Below, piece by piece: positions 22,590 to 39,586 of a stretch of 64,000 bases of DNA. Under the pieces are notes generated by a model, which worked only from the letters and a program-made list of their open reading frames with translations, was not told the DNA's origin and ran no database searches. Source of the DNA: Neoarius graeffei (Eukaryota; Chordata; Actinopteri; Siluriformes; Ariidae); NCBI RefSeq assembly GCF_027579695.1, contig NC_083571.1, positions 36,751,943 through 36,815,942 of the forward strand, written 5' to 3'. Every line of letters begins with the position of its first letter. The first letter of the stretch is position 1. The position numbers were made by a program, and so were the translations under genes.

Positions 22590-25130
22590 GTGCGCAACCG
22601 ATATCCCCTTCCGCTTATGTTCACTGCTTTCGACCTGCTCCAAGGCGCCACCGTCTTCACCAAGTTGGACCTACGGAACGCATACCACCTCATCCGTATC
22701 CGACAGGGAGACGAGTGGAAGACTGCCTTTAACACCCCGTCTGGGCACTACGAATACCAGGTGATGCCCTTCGGACTCACCAATGCACCAGCTGTTTTTC
22801 AGGCCCTAATCAACGACGTCTTAAGGGACATGATTAACCTGTACGTTTTTGTCTACCTCGACGACATCCTTATCTTTTCCAAGACCGTGCAGGAGCACCA
22901 CCCCCATGTCCGCCAGGTTCTCCAGAGGCTGCTACAGAACAATCTGTTCGCCAAGGCCCAGAAATGCGAATTTCATGTTCCCGAGGTCTCCTTTCTGGGA
23001 TTTATTGTACGGACAGGCCAACTCCAAATGGACCCTGCCAAGACCCTGGCCGTCCGGGACTGGCCTACTCCCAAGTCCATTAAGGAGGTTCAGCGGTTCT
23101 TAGGATTCGCTAACTTATACCGCAAGTTCATCAGGAACTTCAGTTCTATAGCAGCACCCTTGTCAGACCTTACCAAAGGGATAGGTGGATCTTATGTCTG
23201 GTCTCCTCAGGCAGAAAAGGCGTTCAAAGACCTCAAGGACCGCTTCTGCACGGCACCCATTCTGGTCCTCCCGGACACCTCCCAACCATTCATCGTGGAG
23301 GTGGACGCCTCAGACAGTGGTGTCGGCGCGGTGCTCTCTCAACGTTTGGAAGGAAAGCTGCACCCCTGCGCTTACTTCTCCCACCGCCTGAGTCCTGCGG
23401 AGTCCCGGTACGATGTGGGGGATCGAGAACTGCTAGCGGTCAAACTGGCCCTTGAGGAGTGGAGGCACTGGCTGGAGGGAGCGCAACATCCATTCCTGGT
23501 TTGGACTGACCACAAGAACCTGGAGTACCTCCAGCAAGCCAAGAGACTGAACTCTCGACAGGCTAGGTGGGCCCTGTTTTTCAGTCGGTTTGACTTCACC
23601 CTCTCGTACCGCCCCGGCTCCAAGAACACCAAACCTGACGCACTGTCCAGGCTGTTCTCTGCCACTAACAGGGAGAATGAAGTCGGGCCTATTATCCCTG
23701 TGTCCCAGATTGTGGCCCCTGTCCGCTGGGGTATTGAGAAGGCTGTCCGACGAGCTCAACGCCAGGACCCTGGTCCTGGGACGGGGCCACCGGGCCTCTT
23801 GTACGTCCCACATCAAGCCCGGGCCAAGGTTCTCCAGTGGGGTCACTCTTCCCCTCTCACCGCCCACCCGGGAGCTCGGAGGACCCTGGACTTCCTGAAA
23901 AGACACTTCTGGTGGCCTAACATGGAGAAGGAAGTAAGGTCATTTGTCCTGTCCTGTGAGGTTTGCACCAGAACCAAGAACCCACGACAGCGTCCCCAGG
24001 GTCTCCTGCATCCTCTGACCATTCCCCGGCATCCCTGGTCCCACGTGGCAGTCGACTTCATCACGGGTCTCCCTGAGTCTCAAGGTAACACGGTCATTTT
24101 GGTCATAGTTGACAGATTCTCCAAGGCCTGCCGCTTCATACCACTGTGCAAACTCCCCTCTGCTCTTGAAACAGCGAAACTTATGTTTAATCATGTCTTC
24201 CGAGTCTTTGGTCTTCCACAGGACATCGTCTCAGACCGAGGGCCCCAGTTCTCCTCCCGAGTGTGGCACGGGTTCTGCAAGGTCATCGGAGCCACTGCCA
24301 GCCTCTCCTCTGGGTTTCACCCACAGTCCAATGGTCAGACGGAATGGCTCAACCAGGACCTGGAAACCACCCTGCGAGGCCTGGCTATGGATAACCCGAC
24401 ATTGTGGAGCACCTGGCTGCCATGGGCAGAGTACGCCCACAACACCCTGCAGTCATCGGCCACCAAGCTGTCGCCATTCCAGTGCCAATTCAGGTTCCAG
24501 CCACCTCTGTTCCCGGACCAGGAGGAGGACGCAGGGGTGCCCTCGGTCAACCAATATGTGAGACGGTGTCGCAAGACCTGGAGCAAGGTCAGGAAGACCC
24601 TCATACAGACCTCCAGAACCAACCAGACTCAGGCCAACCGCCATAGAAGACCTGCACACGCTTTCCGCCCTGGGCAGCGGGTTTGGCTGTCCACTAAGGA
24701 CCTTCCGCTGTGGGTGGAGAACCGCAAGCTTGCTCCTCGCTACATTGGCCCCTTCCAGGTGGTGCGCAGGGTGAACCCTGTCTCCTACCGGCTCCAGTTG
24801 CCCCGGACTCTGAGGATCAACCCCACTTTCCATGTTTCCCTGTTGCGGCCCATACTGACATCTACGTATGCCCCTGCCCCTAGGAACCCCCCACCCCCCC
24901 GCATCTTCCAGGGTCAGACTGTGTTCACCGTGCATCGCCTGCTTGACTCCCGCCAGGTCCGCGGCGGGTTGCAATATCTGGTGGACTGGGAGGGCTATGG
25001 TCCTGAGGAGCGCTGCTGGGTTCCTGCTCGGGATGTCCTAGATAAAGAACTGTGTCGGGACTTCCATTCGGCCCATCCGGATCGCCCTGGGAACGTCAGG
25101 AGACGCTCCTGGGGGGGGGGGTCCTGTTAG
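22590..25130 (+). mobile_element. Gypsy Pol part with chromodomain
   Basis: An 846-codon frame with reverse transcriptase ([11 protein letters not shown]), RNase H ([15 protein letters not shown]), the integrase zinc finger and core ([28 protein letters not shown]), and a C-terminal chromodomain ([18 protein letters not shown]). This domain order defines chromoviruses, whose chromodomain may steer integration. Confidence 0.93.
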
Positions 25131-25701
25131 GACTAGGACTGTTTTGGCCTCTAGAGGCCGCTGTTATTTCCTTTTCGTGTCATGTTTATTTTGGCCTCTA
25201 GAGGCCGCCACTGTTCCTGTGTTTTGTGTTTGTGTTAATTGCCTGTTTAGTCCTGATTATCTTCACCTGTGTTCAATTTAGTTTGTGTATTTATACCCCC
25301 TGAGTTCAGTCCTCTTGTCACGGAGTCTTTGTGCTGTTATGTTTATCTCCAGTTTCCTCTGTACCGTGTTCTTTATTTTGCATTTTGCTTTTCTTTTGGA
25401 CCTAGTAGTTACTGTGTTTTTTGGATCTTCTGAGCTTTGGTATTTTTGCCTTTTCTTTTCTGTTTTTTTGGCTTTTGTTTTGTACTTTTGGATTTTTTAT
25501 TTTTTCCCTTATATCTTCTAAGTGTTTTTGTATTTTTACTTTTTGGATATTTTTTGTACATATTGTAAATAAACCTTTTTGATACTTTTTCTACTTCCAC
25601 CTCATGCCTCTGCATTTGAGTCATCCCCCTGGTGGCCTAGTGGGGGGTTGCTGGATTATCACACCAACGAACCAGGTTTGAATCCCAGCAAAACCCTAAC
25701 A
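25125..25701 (+). repeat. 3' LTR of the gypsy element
   Basis: 577 bases, under one percent diverged from the 5' LTR at 20228-20804. Confidence 0.95.
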
Positions 25702-25902
25702 GTTGACCGCTAAATCCAACTGCAAACTGAGCATCTTGCCGTGCCTTGCCTTGCTTGTTTGTCTTGTTCAGCATTGAAATAAATACGAACATAGTTGGAA
25801 ACACGGAAATGGCTTTGTTGTTTGTGTAGCGAGTCAGCAGTGCAATGCTCCCTCACTTAGCCTCTCAGTGACTTTGGCTTTTTTTTGGAGTCACTATAAC
25901 TT

Positions 25903-26165
25903 GTATCTGTACATGCACGACTCCACCAGCTCTGCTGATCAACTTATGTTTAAATAAATTCATTCATTCATTCATTCATTCACTATGAGTTGGAAAATTA
26001 TCCATCCACTGAGTTCCCCAAAATTTCAAACTACCTGGTGCTGCAGACATCGTTCTACACAGACACACAGATAAAAAACCTGGAAAAGCATGGAGGTGTA
26101 CAACTTTTTATATGTGGCTGGGTTAAAGATCTGGCGATCAGGACACTACAAGATAAATCATTATC
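25903..26165 (+). repeat. Dispersed repeat, copy B, right half, with SWIM/YqaJ-like fragment
   Basis: Resumes the repeat interrupted at about 6965 and matches 4980-5232. It includes the same coding-like segment (SNYLVLQTSFYTD, FICGWVKDL) and an ATTC microsatellite at about 25955-25980. Homology to copy A stops at GATAAATC. Confidence 0.75.
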
Positions 26166-27152
26166 GTTTTTGCCTGGGTAAATAGGAGTTTCTGGGCTTT
26201 TTGTCTGTGTCTTTGTGATGGTTACTAGGAAGCTACAAGTTTTAGCATCGGGTTTAAAAAAAAACACAGCCACTTGATTCTCAATCCTCATTGGTTTTCT
26301 CTTCCAGCAGGCATCACAGAGCCATACAATTTACCCCACAAATGTATTTATTTTTTCTGTTCTCTCTCTCTCTCTCTGTGTCTGTGCATGCAGGAGGGGG
26401 GTTTAAATGCAAAGGAGGAACATGATAATAATAAAGACTTGTTCTTAATTTACCCACAAATGTATTTATTCCACTTAAAAGGTGTACGTCAAACCAGCTA
26501 TTGGATTTGGGACACTACGACATCTTGAACTGTTTAGTATTTGGCTTCAAACTTGAAAAAAATTCGCGGCCCACTAGATGGGGCCCAGTGGTTGAGAAAC
26601 ACTGCCCTAAGGTGTTTATTGGTGTCTGATGGAAAAGTATATTTTATTTAATCTGGAATTTTGTTTGGAATGTTTGTAAAGACAGTTTGGAAAAGAGAGA
26701 AATTCTCTACAGAGCAACAGAAATCAGAAGAATTATTTATGTTCAGTTACAGGTTTACACACAGATTTAATACAGACAGTAAAAATGTTGCTGTTTTGCA
26801 AAATGGGGTAGAAACGTATGTGAATTCCGTTAGCCATCGGAGCTAATTGTAAATTTGACATCTTTCTTAGTAATCTACTGAGACATCTGAGGTAAATGTT
26901 GACATTTCTGACAATCCTGTCTCTTTCAAGTCTTAGCAATGTTAGTCCAGTGACCTTTAACTACAGTAAGTGTTTTTGAATATGGTGAAAATCCTGGTAG
27001 TTAGCAGTCGATGCTACATGAATTACAGTGTTATTTTATTCATAAAATATTTTCTTTGTAATTTATCAACATTTCTGAGGGAAATGTTGACTTCCCTGAT
27101 ATTTATTTGCTATTTGTTTGCTGTATATTATTTACAGAAAATATTTACTGTC
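26166..27152. other. Intergenic region upstream of ociad1
   Basis: AT-rich DNA with no convincing exon. A CT microsatellite lies at about 26360-26380. The segment 26540-26604 ends in GGTTGAGAAACACTG, the right terminal repeat of a hAT family (CAGTGTTTCTCAACC on the other strand); its left end was not found. Confidence 0.4.
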
Positions 27153-27526
27153 GGGCGGCACGGTGGTGGAGTGGTTAGCGCTGTCGCCTCACAGCAAGAA
27201 GGTCCGGGTTTGAGCCCCATGGCCGGCGAGGGCCTTTCTGTGCAGAGTTTGCATGTTCTCCCCGTGTCCGCGTGTGTTTCCTCCGGGTGCTCCGGTTTCC
27301 CCCACAGTCCAAAGACATGCAGGTTAGGTTAACTGGTGACTCTAAATTGACCGTAGGTGTGAATGTGAGTGTGAATGGTTGTCTGTGTCTATGTGTCAGC
27401 CCTGTGATGACCTGGCGACTTGTCCAGGGTGTACCCCGCCTTTCGCCCGTAGTCAGCTGGGATAGGCTCCAGCTTGCCTGCGACCCTGTAGAACAGGATA
27501 AAGCGGCTACAGATAATGAGATGAGA
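27153..27526 (+). mobile_element. tRNA-derived SINE, copy 2
   Basis: Same family as 6505-6878, about 95 percent identical. It lies about 240 bases upstream of the ociad1 start codon. A target duplication is not clear. Confidence 0.9.
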
Positions 27527-27763
27527 CATTGTTTTATACTGTAGCAATAATATTGTCTTGTTTTTTTATAAAATCACTTTTGCCGCCACCCTGTGGTTAG
27601 GAATAGGATTGCTCCTGTAACAGCGCTGTTGCTCCACGAGGTGTCAGTGTGGCGCTCATTCACTCACATTAAACACCACCAAGGAAGAAACTATGTTGTG
27701 GAGTCGACATTTGTGACCTAACAAGTGCTGCTGCTGTTTGTTTTAATGTGTGGCTAAAATAAC

Positions 27764-30700
27764 ATGGCCGAGTCTTCATCAGATTTCACAGAATACACCG
27801 CGGAAACCAAACCGGTATGCGAGCTGGGAAGCGAATGCTAAGTGGCTAGTCTGTAGTTGGTGTTAGCTGTGTGACTGAGTGATGTGGACATTGTTATTAT
27901 TGAATATGAAAAGCTGTGAATATATTTAGCAGGCAGTGTTAGGAGCAGAATACACTCCGACAGAGGAGGAGAGGAAAGTGTTCAAACAGTGCGATGAAGA
28001 GAGCTTCTGGTACAGATGTGAGTACTGCGCATGTGCAAGACTGACCTTTCTACATTATTTTTACCTTTTTATCTTTCATTCTTTTCCCATTTCGTTCATT
28101 TTCCATCACTTTTAACTTATTGTACTTCAAGTCCTCAGAGTTTGCTGTGGAAATGCACGTGTTTTTCACATCACATCTTTTACACTGTTATGAAGCTTTA
28201 TCTAATTTGCTGTCTCTCTCTCTTTCCTGTCTCTCTTCCCCTTCTCTTTCCTGTCTCTCTTCCCCTTCTCTTTCCTGTCTCTCTTCCCCTTCTCTTTCCC
28301 CTTTCTCTCTTTCCCGTCTCTCTTTCCCCTTCCTCTCTTTCTTGTCTCTCTTTCCCCTTCCTCTCTTTCCTGTCTCTCTTTCCCCTTCCTCTTTCCTCTG
28401 TCTCTCTTTCCTCTGTCTCTCTTTCCCCTTCCTCTCTTTCCTCTCTCTTTTCCCCTTCCTCTCTTTCCTCTCTCTTTTCCCCTTCCTCTCTTTCCTCTCT
28501 CTTTTCCCCTTCCTCTCTTTCCTCTCTCTTTTCCCCTTCCTCTCTTTCCTCTCTCTTTTCCCCTTCCTCTCTTTCCTCTCTCTTTTCCCCTTCCTCTCTT
28601 TCCTCTCTCTTTTCCCCTTCCTCTCTTTCCTCTCTCTTTTCCCCTTCCTCTCTTTCCTTTCTCTTTTCCCCTTCCTCTCTTTCCTCTCTCTTTTCCCCTT
28701 CCTCTCTTTCCTTTCTCTTTTCCCCTTCCTCTCTTTCCTTTCTCTTTCCCCCTTCCTCTCTTTCCTTTCTCTTTCCCCCTTCCTCTCTTTCCTTTCTCTC
28801 TTTACTCTGTCTCTCTTCCCCCTTCCTCTCTCCTCTCTCTCTTCCCCTTCCTCTCTTTTCCTCTGTCTCTCTTTCCCCCTTCCTCTCTTTTCCTCTGTCT
28901 CTCTTTCCCCCTTCCTCTCTTTTCCTGTCTCTCTCTTCCCCTTCCTCTCTTTTCCTCTGTCTCTCTTTTCCCCTTCCTCTCTTTTCCTCTGTCTCTCTTT
29001 CCCCCTTCCTCTCTTTTCCTGTCTCTCTCTTCCCCTTCCTCTCTTTTCCTCTGTCTCTCTTTCCCCCTTCCTCTCTTTTCCTCTGTCTCTCTTTCCCCCT
29101 TCCTCTCTTTTCCTCTGTCTCTCTTTCCCCCTTCCTCTCTTTTCCTGTCTCTCTTTCCCCCTTCCTCTCTTTTCCTCTGTCTCTCTTTCCCCCTTCCTCT
29201 CTTTTCCTCTGTCTCTCTTTCCCCCTTCCTCTCTTTTCCTGTCTCTCTTTCCCCCTTCCTCTCTTTTCCTCTGTCTCTCTTTCCCCCTTCCTCTCTTTTC
29301 CTCTGTCTCTCTTTCCCCCTTCCTCTCTTTTCCTCTGTCTCTCTTTCCCCCTTCCTCTCTTTTCCTCTGTCTCTCTTTCCCCCTTCCTCTCTTTTCCTCT
29401 GTCTCTCTTTCCCCCTTCCTCTCTTTTCCTCTGTCTCTCTTTCCCCTGTCTCTCTTTCCCCTTCCTCTCTTTCCCCCTTCCTCTCTTTTCCCCGTCCTCT
29501 CTTTTCCCCGTCCTCTCTTTTCCCCGTCCTCTCTTTTCCCCGTCCTCTCTTTTCCCCGTCCTCTCTTTTCCCCGTCCTCTCTTTTCCCCGTCCTCTCTTT
29601 TCCCCGTCCTCTCTTTTCCCCGTCCTCTCTTTTCCCCGTCCTCTCTTTTCCCCGTCCTCTCTTTTCCCCGTGTCTCTCTTTTCCCCGTGTCTCTCTTTTC
29701 CCCGTGTCTCTCTTTTCCCCGTGCCTCTCTTTTCCCCGTGTCTCTCTTTCCCCCTGTCTCTCTTTTCCCCTGTCTCTCTTTCCCCTTCCTCTCTTTCCTG
29801 TCTCTCTTTCCCCTTCCTCTCTTTCCTGTCTCTCTTTCCCCTTCCTCTCTTTCCTGTCTCTCTTTCCCCTTCCTCTCTTTCCTGTCTCTCTTTCCCCTTC
29901 CTCTCTTTCCTCTCTCTTTTCCCCTTCCTCTCTTTCCTCTCTCTTTTCCCCTTCCTCTCTTTCCTCTCTCTTTTCCCCTTCCTCTCTTTCCTCTCTCTTT
30001 TCCCCTTCCTCTCTTTCCTCTTTCTTTTCCCCTTCCTCTCTTTCCTCTCTCTTTTCCCCTTCCTCTCTTTCCTCTCTCTTTTCCCCTTCCTCTCTTTCCT
30101 CTCTCTTTTCCCCTTCCTCTCTTTCCTCTCTCTTTACTCTGTCTCTTCCCCCTTCCTCTCTTTTCCTCTGTCTCTCTTCCCCCTTCCTCTCTTTTCCTCT
30201 GTCTCTCTTTCCCCCTTCCTCTCTTTTCCTCTGTCTCTCTTTCCCCCTTCCTCTCTTTTCCTCTGTCTCTCTTTCCCCCTTCCTCTCTTTTCCTCTGTCT
30301 CTCTTTCCCCCTTCCTCTCTTTTCCCCATCTCTCTTTCCCCCTTCCTCTCTTCCCCCGTCTCTTTTCCCCTTCCTCTCTTTCCCCTGTCTCTCTTTCCCC
30401 GTGTCTCTCTTTCCCCCTTCCTCTTTTCCCCGTGCCTCTCTTTTCCCCGTGCCTCTCTTTTCCCCGTGCCTCTCTTTTCCCCCTTCCTCTCTTTCCCCCT
30501 TCCTCTCTTTCCCCCTTCCTCTCTTTCTCCCGTCCTCTCTTTCTCCCGTCCTCTCTTTCTCCCGTCCTCTCTTTTCTCCCGTCCTCTCTTTTCCCCCGTC
30601 TCTCTTTTCCCGTGTCTCTCTTTCCCCCTTCCTCTCTTTCTCCCTTCCTCTCTTTCCCCCTTCCTCTCTTTCCTCTGTTTCTCAGCGGTGCCGTTCTCCC

Positions 30701-32196
30701 TCAGTGGTATGGCCCTCACTCACATGCTCGTTACCAAAGGTGTGTATTGTGTTTACTCCATCACACATTTAACTTCATTCATTCATTTACTGTTATGAAA
30801 TGTAAACGAGGCTCATGTTTATGCATATAGGGAAGCTGACGGCATCTGCACGGTTCGGATCTCTTCCTAAAGTGCTGTGTGAGTTCATTAAACCTTATAC
30901 ACTTGTGTGTCTGTGCGCTCATTGTCTGGTTACTGAGTGTGTGTGTGTGTGTGTGTGTGTGTGTAGTTGCTGGCATGTGTGGCTACTTCGCTGGAAAGCT
31001 GTCCTACATGAAGGCGTGTCAGCAGAAATTCTACAAGTTAGAAAATTCACCAATCGCAGAAACTCTTCGACAGAGACACCGACATCATCAGCGTCCACCG
31101 CAGTAAGCATGCACATGCGCGCACACTCTCTCTCCCAGTGTCTGAATGAAATTTGTAAATTCCAGTTTCTGATGTCAAACACCTTGGTTAAAATTGTAAG
31201 AACACTTGCTAGGTAACTGCAAAATGTGGAAACCAAACCAGCAGGCAAGTTAGCGAGGTCAGTGATTTAGTGTGCGAGCTTGTTTAGTTCCTGCGCACCT
31301 CAGTTCTCTTCTTTCTGTGTCTGGTGAATGTTTGAGGTTTGCTGGTCCTCAGTCGGAGCTCAGTGAGGATGAGAAACCTCAGTTTGAAGCGTTTCAGTCA
31401 GAGAGTGCGTTTCAGTCAGAGAGTGTGTCCCAGTCGCCGCTGTATTCCCCTCCTGACTTCAGCTACAGTGACACCACACACTCGGCTCCACACCACGACC
31501 TTCACACGCACGGTACTTCACCCTCTCTACAGTCATCTGTCTACTCTCTATACATGTATGGAGTTTATTATTAGAGATTTTTTGAAAAGTTGTTTGATCT
31601 TTCAGCCACTGCTGTACTTTTCCTGGCCTTAATGTGATTAGATCACATTTTCCACCTCTAATACCGCTCTTACCAATCAGGACGTAGAGCATGGTACTGT
31701 AGTAAGGATGAATTAGTGTAGCATTGTTCTGAGCTGTTGATGAAATGTGGCAGCGCTGCGTGAGGAGGATGAGGAGCAGGAAGTGAAGAGGAAGCCCATC
31801 CTTTACGAGGAGCTGCGCAACAAGAACAGGGAGAACTATGACATCACCCGGAACCAGAAGATGGACCGAGACACGCCCAAGAAGGAGGGTGAGAGAGAGC
31901 ACTGTCAGTCAAACTCCTGCTATGGTTGCGTGCTTTTTTTTTTTTTTTAATAAAAACACTTTGAGGTGAGATAAACCTTCATAATCCGTTAACTGAGTCA
32001 GCCTCTTCACTACGTTGAAGTTGTCTGATTTCTAACAGTTTCTTTAGTCTGCTGTAATAACAGGAGCATAATTACGCTTTGATTAAAGTAAACAATTTAA
32101 TAGTAATTGTTAAACAGTGTGTTGAATATAGGATGATGTACTTTCACTCTCTTTGCAGTGAAGAAGAACAAATACGGTGATGCATGGGAGGAATGA
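27764..32196 (+). CDS. ociad1: OCIA domain-containing protein 1, complete, 8 coding exons
   Basis: OCIAD1 (asrij in flies) is a mitochondrial and endosomal membrane protein involved in respiratory-chain assembly, STAT signalling and stem-cell maintenance. Coding exons: 27764-27814, 27933-28017, 30686-30739, 30831-30878, 30967-31102, 31337-31512, 31754-31888 and 32159-32196. Phases agree and give 240 residues (human 245). The OCIA domain spans about residues 23-115: EYTPTEEERKVF, ESFWYRS, RFGSLPKV, GYFAGKLSYMKACQQKF, KLENSPIAETL. The C terminus KRKPILYEELRNKNRENYD and KKNKYGDAWEE matches the family end. The start of exon 6 is the least certain junction (acceptor TTTGAG). Intron 2 holds a 2.5-kb pyrimidine array. 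The start is the first ATG, ahead of the conserved domain. Confidence 0.95.
28200..30680 (+). repeat. Pyrimidine-only minisatellite array in ociad1 intron 2
   Basis: About 2.5 kb almost entirely of C and T on the plus strand, with rare G. It is built in blocks with different units: about 26 bp (TCTCTTTTCCCCTTCCTCTC type) at 28440-28800 and 29890-30130, about 32 bp (adding CTGTCTCTC) at 28860-29440 and 30140-30320, and 16 bp (CTCTTTTCCCCGTCCT) at 29486-29665. Lack of stops creates long false frames in all plus frames and one minus frame. It ends at the exon 3 acceptor. Such polypurine-polypyrimidine mirror DNA can form triplexes. Confidence 0.97.
30936..30965 (+). repeat. (TG)n microsatellite abutting an ociad1 splice acceptor
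   Basis: About 15 TG units run straight into TAG at the acceptor of exon 5 (exon starts 30967), in place of a normal pyrimidine tract. The whole intron is 88 bases. Confidence 0.9.
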
Positions 32197-32294
32197 GGAG
32201 TCGAGCAGCACCTCAATGCCAGGAGAGCGCTCTGCTGTGCTGCGTGTCCGTAATGGAGCCTGAACCTGTGAACACCTGTTGTTCCTGGATTAAT

Positions 32295-32300
32295 AATAAA
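32295..32300 (+). terminator. ociad1 polyadenylation signal AATAAA
   Basis: AATAAA 99 bases after the ociad1 stop codon, before an A-rich stretch. This gives a short 3' UTR. Confidence 0.6.
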
Positions 32301-32415
32301 AACTCCAAAATGGAAAAAAAAAAAGGTTCTTTTTGTGAGAAATGCAGAGATGGCATGAAAGACAGTTTTTCTGGAAAATCTGCAGTGCTTGCTTTCACAA
32401 ACGTTGATTTGAAAT

Positions 32416-32780
32416 CTCATCTCATTATCTGTAGCCGCTTTATCCTGTTCTACAGGGTCGCAGGCAAGCTGGAGCCTATCCCAGCTGACTACGGGCGAAA
32501 GGCGGGGTACACCCTGGACAAGTCGCCAGGTCATCACAGGGCTGACACATAGATAAACAACCATCCACACTCACATTCACACCTACGGTTAATTTAGAGT
32601 CACCAGTTAACCTAACCTGCATGTCTTTGGACTGTGGGGGAAACCGGAGCACCCGGAGGAAACCCACGGGGAGAACATGCAAACTCCACACAGAAAGGCC
32701 CTCGCTGGCCACGGGGCTCGAACCCGGACCTTCTTGCTGCAAGGCGACAGCGCTAACCACTACACCACCGTGTTGCCCGC
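32416..32780 (-). mobile_element. tRNA-derived SINE, copy 3
   Basis: Minus-strand copy of the GATGA-tailed family. The target duplication TGATTTGAAAT lies at 32405-32415 and 32781-32791. It sits between ociad1 and chic2. Confidence 0.92.
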
Positions 32781-33083
32781 TGATTTGAAATATAAATATA
32801 TATATTTTAAAGAGTAATAATAGAAGTATGAATGAAAATAGTGTAAAATCCCACAATTTGCCCTGTTCTCTGTAACTGGTACATTCTATTTGTTGTTTTT
32901 CAATGGAAAAATTGAAGCATTGAAGTATCACACCCAAGGCAGATGTTTCTCCTGTGAGTTTTTTTTTCACGCTTTATTCGATAAAATACAGATATATTAT
33001 TAGTGTATGTTAAACAAAGTTAATTAAAAAAATTATTTAAATCTATTTAGAACAGTACAAATATCTGTGATGATAATGAATCC

Positions 33084-33192
33084 TCTCGCGATAACAGAAA
33101 AAGTGGACGTTAAAGTTTCCGTCCCAACATGTACTCTCGCGATAACAGAAGGGTTGACTCCCCCTCCCCGTTCAGCTGTCGAACTCTCGCGA
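33084..33192. promoter_or_regulatory. Three evenly spaced TCTCGCGA motifs upstream of chic2
   Basis: TCTCGCGATAA occurs at 33084, 33135 and 33185, spaced 51 and 50 bases, about 200-300 bases before the chic2 start codon. TCTCGCGAGA-type elements are known promoter motifs bound by BANP at CpG-rich housekeeping promoters. These copies keep the TCTCGCGA core. No TATA box is seen, so a CpG-type promoter is likely here. Confidence 0.55.
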
Positions 33193-33388
33193 TAATTCGG
33201 CTCGCTCTCGAAGCGAGTCCGGGAACTGTAGCGGATGTTGATGTTTTGCTCGGCACTGTGTGTGTGTTCCGCCAGAAAATCTCGTTTATGTGGCGTTTCA
33301 TGAAACCCAGCGTTGAATTCGATTGTTCTGAGTGACCTGTGCGGAAAGCCGAGTCTCTCCCAGGAAGCAGGAGGCCGAGAGACCGGCC

Positions 33389-39586
<6,198 letters not shown>

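Larger units (their letters stand above)
20228..25701 (+). mobile_element. Young Ty3/gypsy LTR retrotransposon (chromovirus)
   Basis: Two 577-bp LTRs (TGTTAGG...CCTAACA) differ by less than one percent, so the insertion is very recent. GTTGAC flanks both ends. Between the LTRs lie Gag (about 20.8-21.8 kb), protease (about 21.9 kb), reverse transcriptase, RNase H, integrase and a C-terminal chromodomain (to 25130). The element is nearly complete in structure, but its reading frames carry about three breaks. A run of G immediately before the 3' LTR is the polypurine tract. Confidence 0.95.
6966..25900 (+). mobile_element. BEL/Pao LTR retrotransposon fossil with five later insertions
   Basis: The element starts TGTAGGTGCCATATG and its two LTRs are related but clearly diverged, including a length difference, so it is not recent. 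Between them lie Gag, zinc-knuckle and protease (about 7.7-12.4 kb), reverse transcriptase (about 12.9-13.9 kb), and RNase H and integrase (about 17.2-19.5 kb) in BEL order. It is broken, with on the order of ten breaks beyond the inserted elements. It hosts an L2 LINE end, a hAT MITE, a SINE, a complete hAT element and a Ty3/gypsy element. It lies inside repeat copy B. Confidence 0.9.
20030..25900 (+). repeat. 3' LTR of the BEL/Pao element, split by a gypsy insertion
   Basis: The left part 20030-20227 and right part 25708-25900 match the 5' LTR at 6966-7339. The 5474-bp gypsy element lies between them, with the duplicated hexamer GTTGAC on either side. A purine-rich tract precedes the LTR. 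Confidence 0.88.

Noticed and set aside
23372-24974. Several minus-strand and alternative frames of 70-170 codons within 20.8-25.1 kb
   Set aside because: Shadows of the gypsy Pol frame; no independent protein similarity.
29486-29665. CRISPR-like array of short regular repeats
   Set aside because: The 16-bp units are contiguous with no unique spacers, in an intron of a fish gene.
28031-30830. Open frames of 913, 892, 843 and 386 codons
   Set aside because: They lie in the pyrimidine minisatellite, exist in several frames and on both strands at once, and encode only Ser/Leu/Pro/Phe or Arg/Glu/Lys/Gly runs. They result from lack of stop codons in biased DNA.
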